DNA from: Gorsachius magnificus
Lineage: Eukaryota; Chordata; Aves; Pelecaniformes; Ardeidae
Direction: 5' to 3'
NCBI GenBank assembly: GCA_034008185.1
Contig: CM067084.1
Coordinates: 38,019,099-38,083,098 of the forward strand
Length of the DNA stretch: 64,000 nucleotides
The notes under the pieces: model-generated
Told to the model about the DNA's origin: nothing
The model's input: only the letters and a program-made list of their open reading frames with translations
Databases searched by the model: none
Shown: one piece after another, positions 10,173 through 22,297 of the stretch
How positions within the stretch are numbered: the first letter of the stretch is position 1
Layout: each line of letters starts with the position of its first letter
Position numbers and translations under genes: made by a program

Positions 10173-12556
10173 TTTGTATGACCTGTTGTTCTATGTTTAC
10201 TTTTAGTGGCCCAGTTCCTCCTTCCCTTACCTTGAAACTGCTTCTGTGCAGCTGGCTACACAGGCTGGTCAATATAAGACCTTTGGGTTCTTGTGACTTT
10301 ATGCAGGCTCTGCAATTATACATTGCTTTTTGCACCTTTGCACTTCTTCTTTTTATCTAGTTATTTGTTGCTCCAGAACTGTAATTCTTCTTAATTCTGG
10401 AGAGTTTTTATTTTTATCTGTCTAAGCTATTATTTTCTTACATGCAGGCGTACCCAGAACTAGTTAAAAACAGGAATTAAGTGTGTTTATTTCCTGAGGA
10501 AAAGAAATCTCTACTGGTGTGCCTTCCAGCATCAGGGTTCCTCTTGATACAGATAATAGCAAAGACAAATGTTGCAAATGAGAGGAATGTTCCAAGTAAA
10601 TTTAAATATTTCTATATTGTATACATCTGGTAATGGTGGGCATCTTAGTTCAAGCAGTAACTTATTGTGATTGTTCTAGCTGTTGCTCAACTAGTATGTC
10701 AGTTTGCAGTCTATGCTTCCTCTGCCTTTGCATTCAGCATGGAAGTCTGTCTTAAGTATAAAGTTACAGTACATCTGGACTACTTCATTGGTAGAAGAGA
10801 TGATCGTACTAACTGCTGTCCACAAGTGTGTGTCCTTCCATGCAATAGAAGAATCTCCTGCTACTCAGGAGTTGCACTGCAAGCTGTATGTAGTAATATA
10901 AACAAGGTATATTTAAGTATAAAGATATGGTGCTTATTTATTTGATTCAGAGATAGGCTTATACTGCCTATTGGTAGCATAAGTCTCTTTGAGCTGAAGG
11001 TCTCATTTCTCAGATAGGTCCTTTCTTTTGGCTGCTGGGACATCCTCTCAGGGCTATGTGTTTTGTTCTGTCAGTCTGCAGTAAGAAACCTTTTTTTCCT
11101 ACATTTGAAGCTACTCTAGTCGCCGCTATCCATTTTGTTTTCAACTTTGCTGCCTTCATTGTCTCTCACTGCAAGTAGTAAAGAAAACCTCATTTTCTGG
11201 CCTTACCATTTCAAGGCATTGCTCAGGAGGAATGGAGTTGCTAAATTTTTGGCATTGCTTGTTTTATACACATGCAAAAAAGTAAGTGTATTATCCCCAT
11301 TTTTTCTCTGTTTGTTTGTAGCTGGATCATTCAAAATAGAAAAGTGTGTGGAATGAGAGATGATTGATTAGCAGGCAAGTATCAGGACAAAGCAGATAAA
11401 AAAATGTGTTTAAGGTTGTGGAGGAGCGTTGATTCTAAAAGCGAGTTTTAGCCATAAAGGCCAGTATGAAGAAAACTGACAAATATCCTGCAGCAGTAGA
11501 CTGAATATGTCCTCATGCAGTCTGCGTGTTGTAAATTTGTAACAATGGCAGCTGCTGGACCAGCTAGTCTCTCTGGTTCTGTCCCTCTCCTTTCCTGTGA
11601 GAGGATAAGAGGAAGCAAATGGGAATTGCATTACGTTTCCTGTTCCTGTTTATTTCAGATCTGGGAAGGGCTTCTGCTTTACTCTGGTAATTGGGTTATA
11701 TACTGCAGGAGGCTAATATATTTGCATGATTAATAGTCTAGTTTGACAATTTATGTATTTCTGAAAAGTACATGCAGCACGGTGCATTTTAATGTTGGAA
11801 TAACCACAGTTTGGTTTACTCATCTATAAATATGCTTCTCTGCTGTCATGTAGAATGTGCATAAATCACATTTCAAACATGAGATAATCATCAGCAGTCA
11901 GTAAAAAAGATATTTCTATGGCAACAGCTGCTAAATTAAACGGTGCATCAGTACCTCCTCCCTATTTTAGTCCAGAAACCTCCCTGACTTTAGCTCTGAT
12001 AAAATATACCTTACTGATGAGTAACAAAATAATCATACCTGTTACAAAATAATAAATTCACTATTACTTGTGAAAAGAGTTATTAGAGCAAAAATTAGCA
12101 ATAATTGATTACTGTTGACAGTACTTTTACATCTGCACTCTCTAACTATCCATAGGCCCTGTCAGGTACTTAGTATGGTCTTTCCATGTGCCTGGTGCAG
12201 TTGCTGTAATTGTATTTCAAAAGCTCTGGAAAAATCTTCTGGCCTGGATGAAAATCTGACAGTCTCCCTGGCTTCATCTTGAAAGAAAAGAAGGAAATAT
12301 GGAAGTAATGGTACTTTCCATGGCTTCATGGTCTTTCTTCCTTTTCTTTATACGCATCCAGAAAAATTACTGTTTTAAAGAAGAAACTGACATTGTTCAG
12401 CAGACATTTGGAGGTTATAACTCCTACATGTTGCAGGTAACATGAGAATGAGCATGAGGATTGCAGAATGATGGATACTGGCATTCTGGGCTGATGTGAG
12501 GGCTACTCATTTGATACTATACTTGATGGGAAATTGTAAGAGGAACCTTTACAAGA
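10173..12556. other. unique non-coding sequence
   Basis: May include degraded 5' (gag) sequence of the gypsy fossil at its left edge, but no motif is clear. Short plus-strand ORFs around 10667-10945 are hydrophobic or cysteine-rich by chance. No repeat recognised. Confidence 0.45.
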
Positions 12557-13123
12557 TGTCCTGGTTTTGGCTGGGATAGAGTTAATTTTCTTCCAGATAG
12601 CTGGCATAGTGCTGTGTTTTGGATTTAGGATGAGAAGAACATTGATAACACACTGATGTTTTAGTTGTTGCTAAGCAGGGCTTACACTAGGCAAGGACTT
12701 CTCAGCTTCCCACGCTCTGCCAGGTGCACAAGAAGCTGGGAGGGGGCACAGCCAGGACAGTTGACCCCAAGTGGCCAAAGGGCTATTCCAGACCATAGGA
12801 CATCATGCTCATTATAGAAACTGGGGGAGTTGATCAGGGGGCAGTGATCGCTGCTCAGGGACCGGTGGGGCGTCAGTCAGCAGGTAGTGAGCAGTTGCAT
12901 CACTTGGGTATTTTTCTAGGTTTTGTTTCTCTCTCTCCCTCTTGTTGTTTTTCCTTTCTTTACAATTTTCCAGTTATTATATTTCGGTTATTAAATTGTT
13001 CTTATCTCAAACCATGAGTTTTCTTAATTCTGCTCTTCCGATTCTCTTCCCCATCCCACTGGGGGGAAGGGTGAGCAAGCAGCTGTGTGGTGCTTAGTTG
13101 CCAGCTATGGCTAAACCATGACA
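12557..13123 (+). mobile_element. ERVL-type solo LTR, TSD CAAGA
   Basis: Starts TGTCCTGGTTTTGGCTGGG and ends CTAAACCATGACA, flanked by the 5-bp direct repeat CAAGA at 12552-12556 and 13124-13128. About 567 bp, with no internal sequence, so it formed by LTR-LTR recombination. It carries only one copy (about 12844-12859) of the GTGATCGC..GCTC unit that is multiplied in the other LTRs. It lacks their ATAACGTCA promoter block, having GGACATCATG instead. This suggests an older subfamily member. Confidence 0.95.
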
Positions 13124-13128
13124 CAAGA

Positions 13129-16100
13129 GCAGACAGGTGGCTCATAGGAGATGATGTATATTAAAGCCATTATATAAAAAGCATCTATGGAGTTGTTACT
13201 TTATGATGCTCCTGAATCAAAGACCAGTGCTAAGGAGAGTGGTCCCAAGGAGCCTGCAGAGGGGGAGGGCCCTTTTCAGCACTGCAGCACACTGTGCAGC
13301 TGGTTGTTACGGGAGCAGCCCCCTAGGGCCCTGAGCTGTTCAGGGAACATCTCAAGGTCTTGTTCAGATTGCACGCTTGCCTGTGTCTGAAAGTTTGCAA
13401 GGAGGGATGGCATGTTCTGCTGCAGTTTCTTCTGTGTCATCTTTGGGTCACCTGTTCCACCTTTCACAATAGTCATTATATGTGACAGTTAAATTAGTTT
13501 ATTCACAGTGTCTCAATTGCTTTTTCACTGTCACCAGAACAATTCTGCTGAATCTCTTTAGATCCTACACCAGTTTAATTACAAAGAGAATGGGACCTCA
13601 AACAGATTCATAGCTGATACTTCTGTTTACTTCAGTTCCCTCCTCTCAAGCCAACCGCACTTCAAAGGAATGATACCAGCACTGTGCAAACAGGGATTTA
13701 TTTTGATATGTCTGCAGGTTCACAGGGCAGACACAGAGCTTGCTTGAGAGTGTTATTTATGCTTTTGTCATTGCTGCATTATTGAATATGGTTTTTTCCA
13801 CAAATGTATAGGTGGATTTACAAACTCCTCAGAAAATTAAGTGTAAGGTAATGCCAGTTAGTAATTCAGTTTCTGTCCTAGGTCTGTGTGATTTCAGTGT
13901 GTTCAGAAGTGGCTTCCTCAGAACACACTTGGGTGGATTTTTACTGCAGCTAAATGGAGAAGAAACCTTATAATTTGAGAGGAAGAGGAAATCTTAGGGG
14001 TTGGCAGGGAGAAATGGAGTTTGTAGGTTTTTGCCCTAAATCTACTGTGACTTGGGGCATGTGGTGAATGTTTTCCTCTTTCTGGGTATGTCCTATTCCA
14101 CAAATATTATTATAAATGTCAGGGCAGTTACTTATGAAGAAAAGGAAAACTGCTTCCAGTCTGTGTCTTCAGAAACTCATTTACTAGTTCCCCTTAGTAG
14201 AGTGGGGACACATCAATAGCTCAACAGGTTATATTAGGATGCTGTGAAACCTGAAAAAGAAATACTGGGATATGGGGCATGTATGCGTTATTTTAATGAT
14301 AACTGTTTTTAGTGGTGTGTATTAATAGGAAAGATAAAATACCAAAGGATGGAAATCATTAGACTTGTATGATGAAGTATTCTGAAAAAGTTCTGCTTCA
14401 GTGGGATACTGGACAGTGTAAGAAGGATCATTTTCAAATGTAAGCTACTGAAGGAGGATTATATGAGTCAATGTGTTTCATAACCACATACTGTTTAAGG
14501 TAACGTCCCCTTCCTTTTGATTCCTTTTGCTTTGCTTGAACTGTTTGTCCTGTCACCCTGAGGAATATAGTTCTTTTCTGTTTTTCTTTCTCTCTCAGGT
14601 CCTCTGCATTTCTTCTGGTTCTGAGGATAGTTGTCTTTTTCCATTCCCTTAATCCTCTCAAAGCAGTATGCAGTTGTTTCTTCCTCACATCAAGAACCTC
14701 CAGACATTGTCTTATGGATGCAGACAGTCTGTTATGAGGCAGTTAGAGACATCAACTCTGCTGGTTTTAGCCTGACTGTGAGCAGGTATGAGACTTGGTC
14801 TATATGCGTTGTATAGGACAGCAATGTTACCGGTAGAGTTGCTGTTTTATAAGGTTCCTCAATAAAGACTGTTTAGTAGTTTTGCAGAAAGAGACAGAAG
14901 ATAAGTGGGAAGATTTGGGGTTTTGGTTATACAAATTACAAAAATTTGAGACAAACCCCTCAACAATTCTGTCTGACATGTTATGTGTGTGTTAATTAAC
15001 ACTTATGCATTTTGGTATTCATTTTTTTGTTGTGTCTGTTTTGGTTTATTTTGGTTGGGGTGGTTTGGTTTTTTTCTTTGAAGTACTTGTGAGTAGTAAT
15101 TGCTCTCAGGGGGTTAAATAAGGAACTTGGGTTTTGCTTCCATGCACAGTCAACAGCATCTTTCTGCTGTACAGCGTTAAGGGATTACTGTTCTCCAGGA
15201 TGTTTTCCTTTTAGTATATATTAACTGCTTTTGCCATAATGAAGCAAAACCTTTGAAAAGGAAGAGGCAGTTTCTAACAATCGGAAATATTTTGCTTTTC
15301 AGTCTACCTTATTACCAGCATGAACTGTTACAAGTTTCAAACGAAAGATTTCCAAAGGAGTCATCAGAAAGGCAGAGAATAAATTGATACTTTTTCTTTT
15401 AATTTTGCTCTTCAGGTATAAGCTCCAGGGACATATTTTGACTGTCTCTGCAATGAAGGAGGAAAATGCTTACTCTTTGCTATTATCTAAAGTATTTCCT
15501 ATCTACAATGCCTTTCCAAACTCTCAACCCTCTCAGTATCTCCTTTTTTTTTTTTTTTGGCTTGTAAGCATAACTTCGCATGGTCTCATTCCATTAACAT
15601 TCTGTTCCGTTTCACCTCCTTTATAGATTTTCATGTGATCCAGTTCATCTTATGCCTCCTTTTGGCCTGTCCTCCCTTCATCCTAAACTGGAGAATTGGG
15701 GACTGAAGAGTGAATGGCCGAGGTGGACCACACTTATTCCTGCAACATTAGGAGACTGGCAGGAAGCTGAAGTCTGCACTGGTCTTTTCCCTGTCTCTTA
15801 GATCTATCCTAAGCAACTGTTAGATAGGCAGAGGTGGAGAAGATCGACACTATGGCATTCAGAAATCTTTTACTTCCCTTCAGGGGCAGTTGGAGATGTA
15901 GAATTGGACTTTGTGAGGGGAGTTGAGTGAGGAATGGATCAGTCGCTATAGACGGCCTTGGAAGGAATAAAAATTAACATGTGGATTTTAAAATCCTGTG
16001 TGTTTCTGACCAAAATGGGACTGTTACCAGACTGTCTGATGTATAACTTCTGGAACTAGCAGAATGTTAACAGGTCTTAATTGATTTTACAGCTGCTCCC

Positions 16101-17427
16101 CACCCCCACCCCCCGCCGAGAAGTAACACTGAATTTGGTCACTGTTGCTCTTTGTTAAGAAAATAGAATGAAAAAATCTCAGCTGCTTTTAACTGTTTGC
16201 TGCATCTCTAAAATAGCTAATTTTCCAACCCCATCTGACTCTGTATGTGTTCAGTTGGGCTTAATCCGCTGTATATGAAGGGAGTCTAATGAAATTTATC
16301 CTAGCAGGAAGAAAGTCTGTTAACATGGATATTCTGAGTTCAGGGGATTGTGCATTTGTGTCCTTACACATTTGCTCAAAAATCTGAGAAAGAACAACTG
16401 TGTAAGGTTGCTGTTTCCCAAGGAGCATGTTTTCCTTCTACATTGAGAACCTGTCCATGTTTTCTGTCAGCTGGGTGCTCCATTGGGTTAAATTTTAAGA
16501 GGCTGTTTTTCATTATTAATCTTGGAGAGTCAGGGACACTGATGATATCTTAATCAGTGTTATAATTAAACACAAATAGTGCGGGTTTGGGGTTCCTGAA
16601 AATAATTATGTGGAGCTATTTTGGATTTAGATGCATGAATTGAGTTTGGGGTGACTTGACCATTTGTCATTATATTAAAAGTGACTTTTTCTGGCATGCT
16701 CTTTGTTTTACTTGTCTGCTGAGGCTGTGCCTCAACTCATATGTGGAGTTCATGGACTTATTCAGCACTATTAGGAGTTTCAGGTAGAGTTGTCCACTAA
16801 TTTAAAAGTCCAATTCCCTATCTCCAGGGTAATTTAGCCATGGGACACATCACTGGGAAATCAGTCATTTCCTACCATTTCTTTGCTCCCGGATTACTTC
16901 AAAACAGGTCTTTAATTGCCCAACAGACTTCGTGCAGGTTGCCTGTCTACAGGTGGCATGGGTATCCATGAAGTAGATGAAAAAATGCCGTTCTGTCTGC
17001 TCTGTTATAAAATAGGGATTCTTCTCTTTCCCTTATTTGGTCTGGTGTGAATCATGTTCCCTCTTCAAAAATCTTGTTCAGCTAACCCCAGCTGAAATGG
17101 GGACACTTGAGGCAAAAGTTCATGCAGGCAGAACAGCAGAAAGTATTGGTGTCTAGCAGCAAGGCTTAGTGATCTCCAAACTACAACTAGAGATGCAGCA
17201 TCGATAGGATTAAAGTACTGTTCTTGACTATATTGCTTTTGTTTCTCATCTGTCCATTTGACTGACTTTGGCCGGTAAAACCTGCCCTCCTGTTTTGATT
17301 GATGCTTGAAGATGCCATAGTTTACACTGGGCATTGGGCTTGGCTTCATATCTGGAATCTCTTGCAGTCTGGAGACTGAAGACAGGAAAAGGAGTGAGGT
17401 AACTAAAGGTATGGGAAAATCAAGAAG
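13129..17427. other. unique non-coding sequence
   Basis: No gene or transposon recognised. A C-rich patch lies at 16096-16117 and a T-run at 15543-15558. ORFs here have no family features. Confidence 0.5.
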
Positions 17428-17665
17428 TTCCTTAAGGAAAAAAAAAAAAAGGGGGGTCAGGAAGAGATACTGAATGAAGAATTCAGAAGAGGATGTTTTG
17501 GGCAGTAGAAAGGAGGAAAAAAAAAAAAAGTGAAGTGTTGGCCACTGAAAACCAGCAGTGGGCAGAATAGGAAAGGAGGAGGAAGTATGGGTAGAAGATG
17601 CAGAAAAAGAAGTGTAAAAGGAAAAAAAAAAAAGGGAAAAAAAGGGAGGAAAAAGATGCTTGAAA
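17428..17665 (+). repeat. purine-rich tract with A-runs
   Basis: About 240 bp in which the plus strand is overwhelmingly A and G, with several A10-A13 runs and GGAGGAGGAAG blocks, interrupted by a less biased stretch near 17535-17570. It creates a long, Phe/Leu/Ser-rich, spurious minus-strand ORF. Such tracts can form triplex DNA and are mutation-prone. Confidence 0.8.
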
Positions 17666-20600
17666 GGAGGAATGCATTGAATGGAGAAGGCAGCAAGCAA
17701 GTTTAAGAATGGAATTAAGGAGTGAAATTGGCGAAGAAAGATGGCATCCCCTGTCTGAACTGTGTGCTTCCCCATAAGGCCATTTTCTTCAAGCATTTGG
17801 GAAGGATGATCCCCTTTGTCTCCTCTGTCTTCCTGTGGCATCTTCAGTCAGCCTCAGTTTATCTTCCCTGCACTAATTCCTCACTGTGGTTGTTTACAGT
17901 CCATGTCAAGCCCTAGAAGAATGGCAGCTGTTGTTGGCAATTGAAGAGAGTTAGCAGTTGCTTTGTGTGAGTATTATGGCTGGTAATTTTAGGGTTTTCT
18001 TCTACCTTGCAAGAATTAAACCACTGTTGATTAGTGTAGAAGTGAGCTGCTGCTGACTACTTTTTATAACTCCTGAGGCAGTCATGACTTACTGTTGGAG
18101 AAGCATAGCTTTATGAGAATAGTCCACAGCAGTGATTTTATCTTTGGCTTTTGTAAAGGTAAACACAGTAAAACTGCACAGTCTAAAATCCTGCTTTGTG
18201 TCTCTTTTTTTTCTTTGCACTTTTTCACCCCCTTTTTGGTATTTGTCAAGAAACATGCTGCTTCGAGGGAGTAACTGACAGCACAGGTGACAGAAATGTG
18301 TTTTGCCTGCCTCTCTGAAATTGTGTGTTTGTTGTGAAGACATCATTCATATTCTTGTCACTGGTGTAATGGTAAAATGTTGTGAAATGCCTCTGACTGA
18401 GACCTGACCTCTTGGCCTTAAGCTGATATTATACTTGGTACAGTGCATCTAAATATTGTTTGCCTCTGCAAGGTTTAGTAACGAGCAAAAGATGAAGTAG
18501 CTAGACATACATCTGTGTTTTATGTAATTAACAACTGCTGTCGTGTGTTTGTTAGTTTCTTGGCTCCACAGGCAGGAGTCAATGAAACCAAGTATTTAAG
18601 TAATAGAAAAATTGTTATTGCATATGGTATATTTGTCTCTGGATTCAATGTCTCAAGACCAAAAAATAAGAATAGCCTTCAGTTATTACAAAAGTTAAAC
18701 AAGACCAAAAGATCTGAAGTATTCTGGTTTTAGCTTCTGGACATAAATTAGGTCTTTTCTTGCCATGGAGAATGTAAGACCTTCATTCCAATGTCTTCTG
18801 TAAACTTTTTGCAAGATTTTGTGCCCTTTGTGTGACATGGCCAGTGGTGACTTGTACTAAAGGCGTTTGATAGACCAACCACTAGTGTGATAGGTAACAG
18901 AATTTCTCTTACTTTTTTAACAGAAGCTACTATTTATTGTCCATATTACTACTCTTTTAATGGTGTTAGTGAGATGATGATTTACAGACTGTGTCCTGTT
19001 ACAAAGTCCGCATAGAGGTACTATTTTTGGTCATTAAACATAGGGAACAGCAGTTTAAACTACTTCTTGCACATCTCTGTCAAAAGCACTGAAGCTTTCC
19101 ATGTCACTTCCCAAGCAGGACCTTTACTTTGAGCTACAGAATGCAACTTACATGCAATTCCAACTGTTGTGTTTGTGTTGGGTATTTAGCCAAATTGTAA
19201 TGGTTTGATAAATGAGTTCTGATAATTTTCCTGATGAAATAAATTGAGTTATTTATTTAGTTTGTAAGTGATATATGTTGACATTCTCTGGTTGGTAAGG
19301 TAGAGGTTATCTCCGGTTCTGGTCATTAGAAAACCTGGGGTGTATTTCTCAAAAAGTCTTAGCAAGCGCTAAGGCAATACCTTTTTGTGTTGTATGCACT
19401 ATTATACTCTTCAGGCCATTTCTGCAGCAACAATTGTTTTTTGGGTTTTTTAAAGTATGAAAATTTTACTTCTTATCAGGGACTCTTCTGGTGATCTGTA
19501 AGCTCAAAATTGTTTCCTGTGTAGTTTTGTAAAGCAGAACTGAGTTAACAATGATCTGACAAATTAATTGGTAAATTCTTGTTCAGCATCTTTAAAAGTG
19601 CCAGCAGGACTTTAAGCTTTTGTCCAAAACATGTTAAGAGAGACCCACTTTCTTTATATGAAGTGCATGAATTGGACGGAACTGGTGGTTGAAAATTCTG
19701 CATGTTACTGAGTGTAGGAAGGGTGCAAAATATAACTGGCCTGTTAATAGACTAATTCATTTTGAGTCTGCAGACGAAGTTGAACCAGGGACATAGGTGA
19801 CAATATAGTGTTTAGGACCTTTGGATACTTGACCTCTCTCTACTAAATGTTTCAATCAGCAGCATGCATACCTACTTCTGACTTAATTGCACTGTCTGAG
19901 TGATTAAAATAGACACAGTCCATACTAAAAAAATTTTGTGACGAGTAATAAATGAAAGGATTGGAGTCCTCAGAGTTAGAGTTCTGAGCATGCTGGGCTG
20001 TGTGTTCTGTTGTGGTTTGGTGATAGTTTCACATCTCAGAAACCCATATTAGCAAGTGTAGGAAAACATTTTAATCAGCCAAAGGATTTTTTTTTTTTTT
20101 TTTTTTTTGCTTGCTTGCTGAGCAGTACAACATTGGTGCAATACAATACACTGAGGCTCTCCGTGTCCTGAAGGAACACTCACATTTTCTGGGTGGAGAG
20201 GACTTTGGTGGTGTTTCAATGTGTGATTCACGGTGTGTGAAAAACATCTGGTATGTGAAGCAGAACTGACCTTCAGCTTCTGTGTGAAATAATTTCAGCA
20301 TGTAAAATGGCCTGCTGAACTGAAACCTAATCATAGACTGCACAGTTGCTTGTCATAGATCAGAACCACAAGTTTAATCAGCAGTTTAGATAGTTCAGAG
20401 TCTAAGCTGAAGAAAATCACCCATATTGAGGATAAGTGGTTATTGACATGGGAAGACTTGCCAATACCATTAAAATGATCTGCAACAGTTGCACTGTCAG
20501 CAACATGTTCAAGAGTTCATTTCAAATTGAAATCCCAGAGCTTTCATCTGAACACCTGCTGTTTAGAATTGGTATTTGAAACATTTAACTGTGATTAATT

Positions 20601-22241
20601 CCCCTCCATCGCCTTCCAAAAGGCACCCAAAACTAAGCAGCTGTTACTCCTTAAATTAAGATTGTTTAACATCAGTTTAAAAACAGTAATACTAGGGACA
20701 TGGCTATGTTGCATACAGAATTCATAGGGTTTGCTTTTTATAACAAAGTAAAATTAAGAGTCTGCTGATAGATCAATGAGTAAACAGAAGTAATTTCTTG
20801 TGAAACATCTGTGAGAAATGAGAACACTGGCCATTTTGCAGTGAAGTTGAGGAATGTTACTGTTCACTGTGAGGGACAGGAGAAGAGGCAAGAAATGTTG
20901 CTTTGGCTGCCAAATTAAAAGGCTAGTTTCATGTAGACTTCATGCTTAAAGCACCACATATATTCAATGAGTATGACTAGATAAATTTATGTAGTATACA
21001 TATAGCTGGTATATGTACTAGATATTGCAGTATAATGTGGGCTTTAGAAAGAAGTGCTCTTGATTTAGAGAATGTAAATAACATTAGTATGAACAGGGCT
21101 CTTTTTGCTGTTGCACATGACAACTATTTGATGGGATTTGAGCATGTGTAGAAGACTTGAATCAGAGAGTGATAAAGTGTGTGGGTGTTCTGGGGGTTTT
21201 TTTTGTACAAGGAACTGAGATGGCATTTGTTTAGTTGCCCGAGGTATTTTGCACTTTAGGTTGTTTTCCTGTATTTGCAGTTTGTAAAAAACAGGAGATG
21301 AGTAAGATGGCAGTTTTATGAAGTATTTAACAATAAATGGGCACAAAATGTTATGCTGTAATATTTTGTATTGATCTTAAGTACTTTTCTGTTTCTGTTA
21401 GCTGTAAAACTTTCTTGATAACATTGGCTACTTCATTGCACAATTGTGATAGGGAAGGGAAAATGACATATGGTCCACATTCTAGTTTCTTTTACACCTT
21501 TGTATAGCTGGTTTTAATTACTGTGATGAAAGCTAAGACTTCATGGAGTTATTCTTTGAGGAGATGAGATAAGAATTAGCTCTGGGTATTTTGGTGAGTT
21601 TTTTATAGTCCAGTTTTGTTTACCATCAGCTTCAGGTTACTGGGTAGTTCGGGTTTTGGGTGGGGAAAAAAAAGGAGGCTCTTTGTTTTCTACCTTTATA
21701 CACAATGGCTAAAGCACTTTTATATAAATTTTTTTCAGGTCAAATAATTTTTCTTTTTCGTACCTTTTGTAAAAGGCACCAGTTGCATGCAGGTGTTTAT
21801 GAAGCCTCACAGCAATTTAAGGAGAAACACATAAAACTACCTTTATTTTTAAACAGAGATGCAGAAATTAAAGCAAGTTTTTTAAGGATTCCACTGATTT
21901 GGAGTACTTCTTACTTTTGAGTTCCTAACAAAAGAATACTTTGGAGCTGATTTTGAGGAGCTGGTTGTTCCCAGACTCCTATGGGAAGTTACTGTATTTG
22001 TGAGTTTTCTACTACTTCTAGATTTCTGTTCTTGCAAACGGTTCACATAGTCAGAGCTTGATATAGGATGTTTGAACAGTGTGCTGAAGAGAATTAACTG
22101 AAATTAGCTGCCCCTTGTGAATCATAAATGGTCATCCATTTTTATACCATCAGAAATGCTGTGGCAACAACACATATGGTATTGTTGCCTAGATTTTCAG
22201 GTGATGTGAATCCTCTCAGCCTTGGAAGAGTTGAGCAGTTA
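17666..22241. other. unique non-coding sequence
   Basis: No gene recognised. A T22 run sits at 20087-20108; on the minus strand it would be a poly(A) run, but no retrocopy body was recognisable next to it. Confidence 0.5.
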
Positions 22242-22297
22242 GGCACAGGATAGCATCAATGTCGGCCAGCTCGGTGAGCAGATAGCTATCCTGTGCC
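22242..22297. repeat. 56-nt hairpin with perfect 13-bp stem
   Basis: Left arm GGCACAGGATAGC (22242-22254) is an exact reverse complement of the right arm GCTATCCTGTGCC (22285-22297). The 30-nt loop contains its own 4-bp stem (GCTC/GAGC with a GGT loop). Outside the arms pairing stops. Could be a structured RNA, a small inverted-repeat element or chance; no family recognised. Confidence 0.6.

Noticed and set aside
17065..17841. 258-codon minus-strand ORF, longest outside the provirus
   Set aside because: It is created by the purine-rich plus strand (Phe/Leu/Ser/Pro-biased translation), has no domain or repeat of a known family and no splice or start context.
20087..20108. T22 run as the tail of a minus-strand processed pseudogene
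   Set aside because: The adjoining sequence shows no coding similarity, and no flanking target duplication was found.
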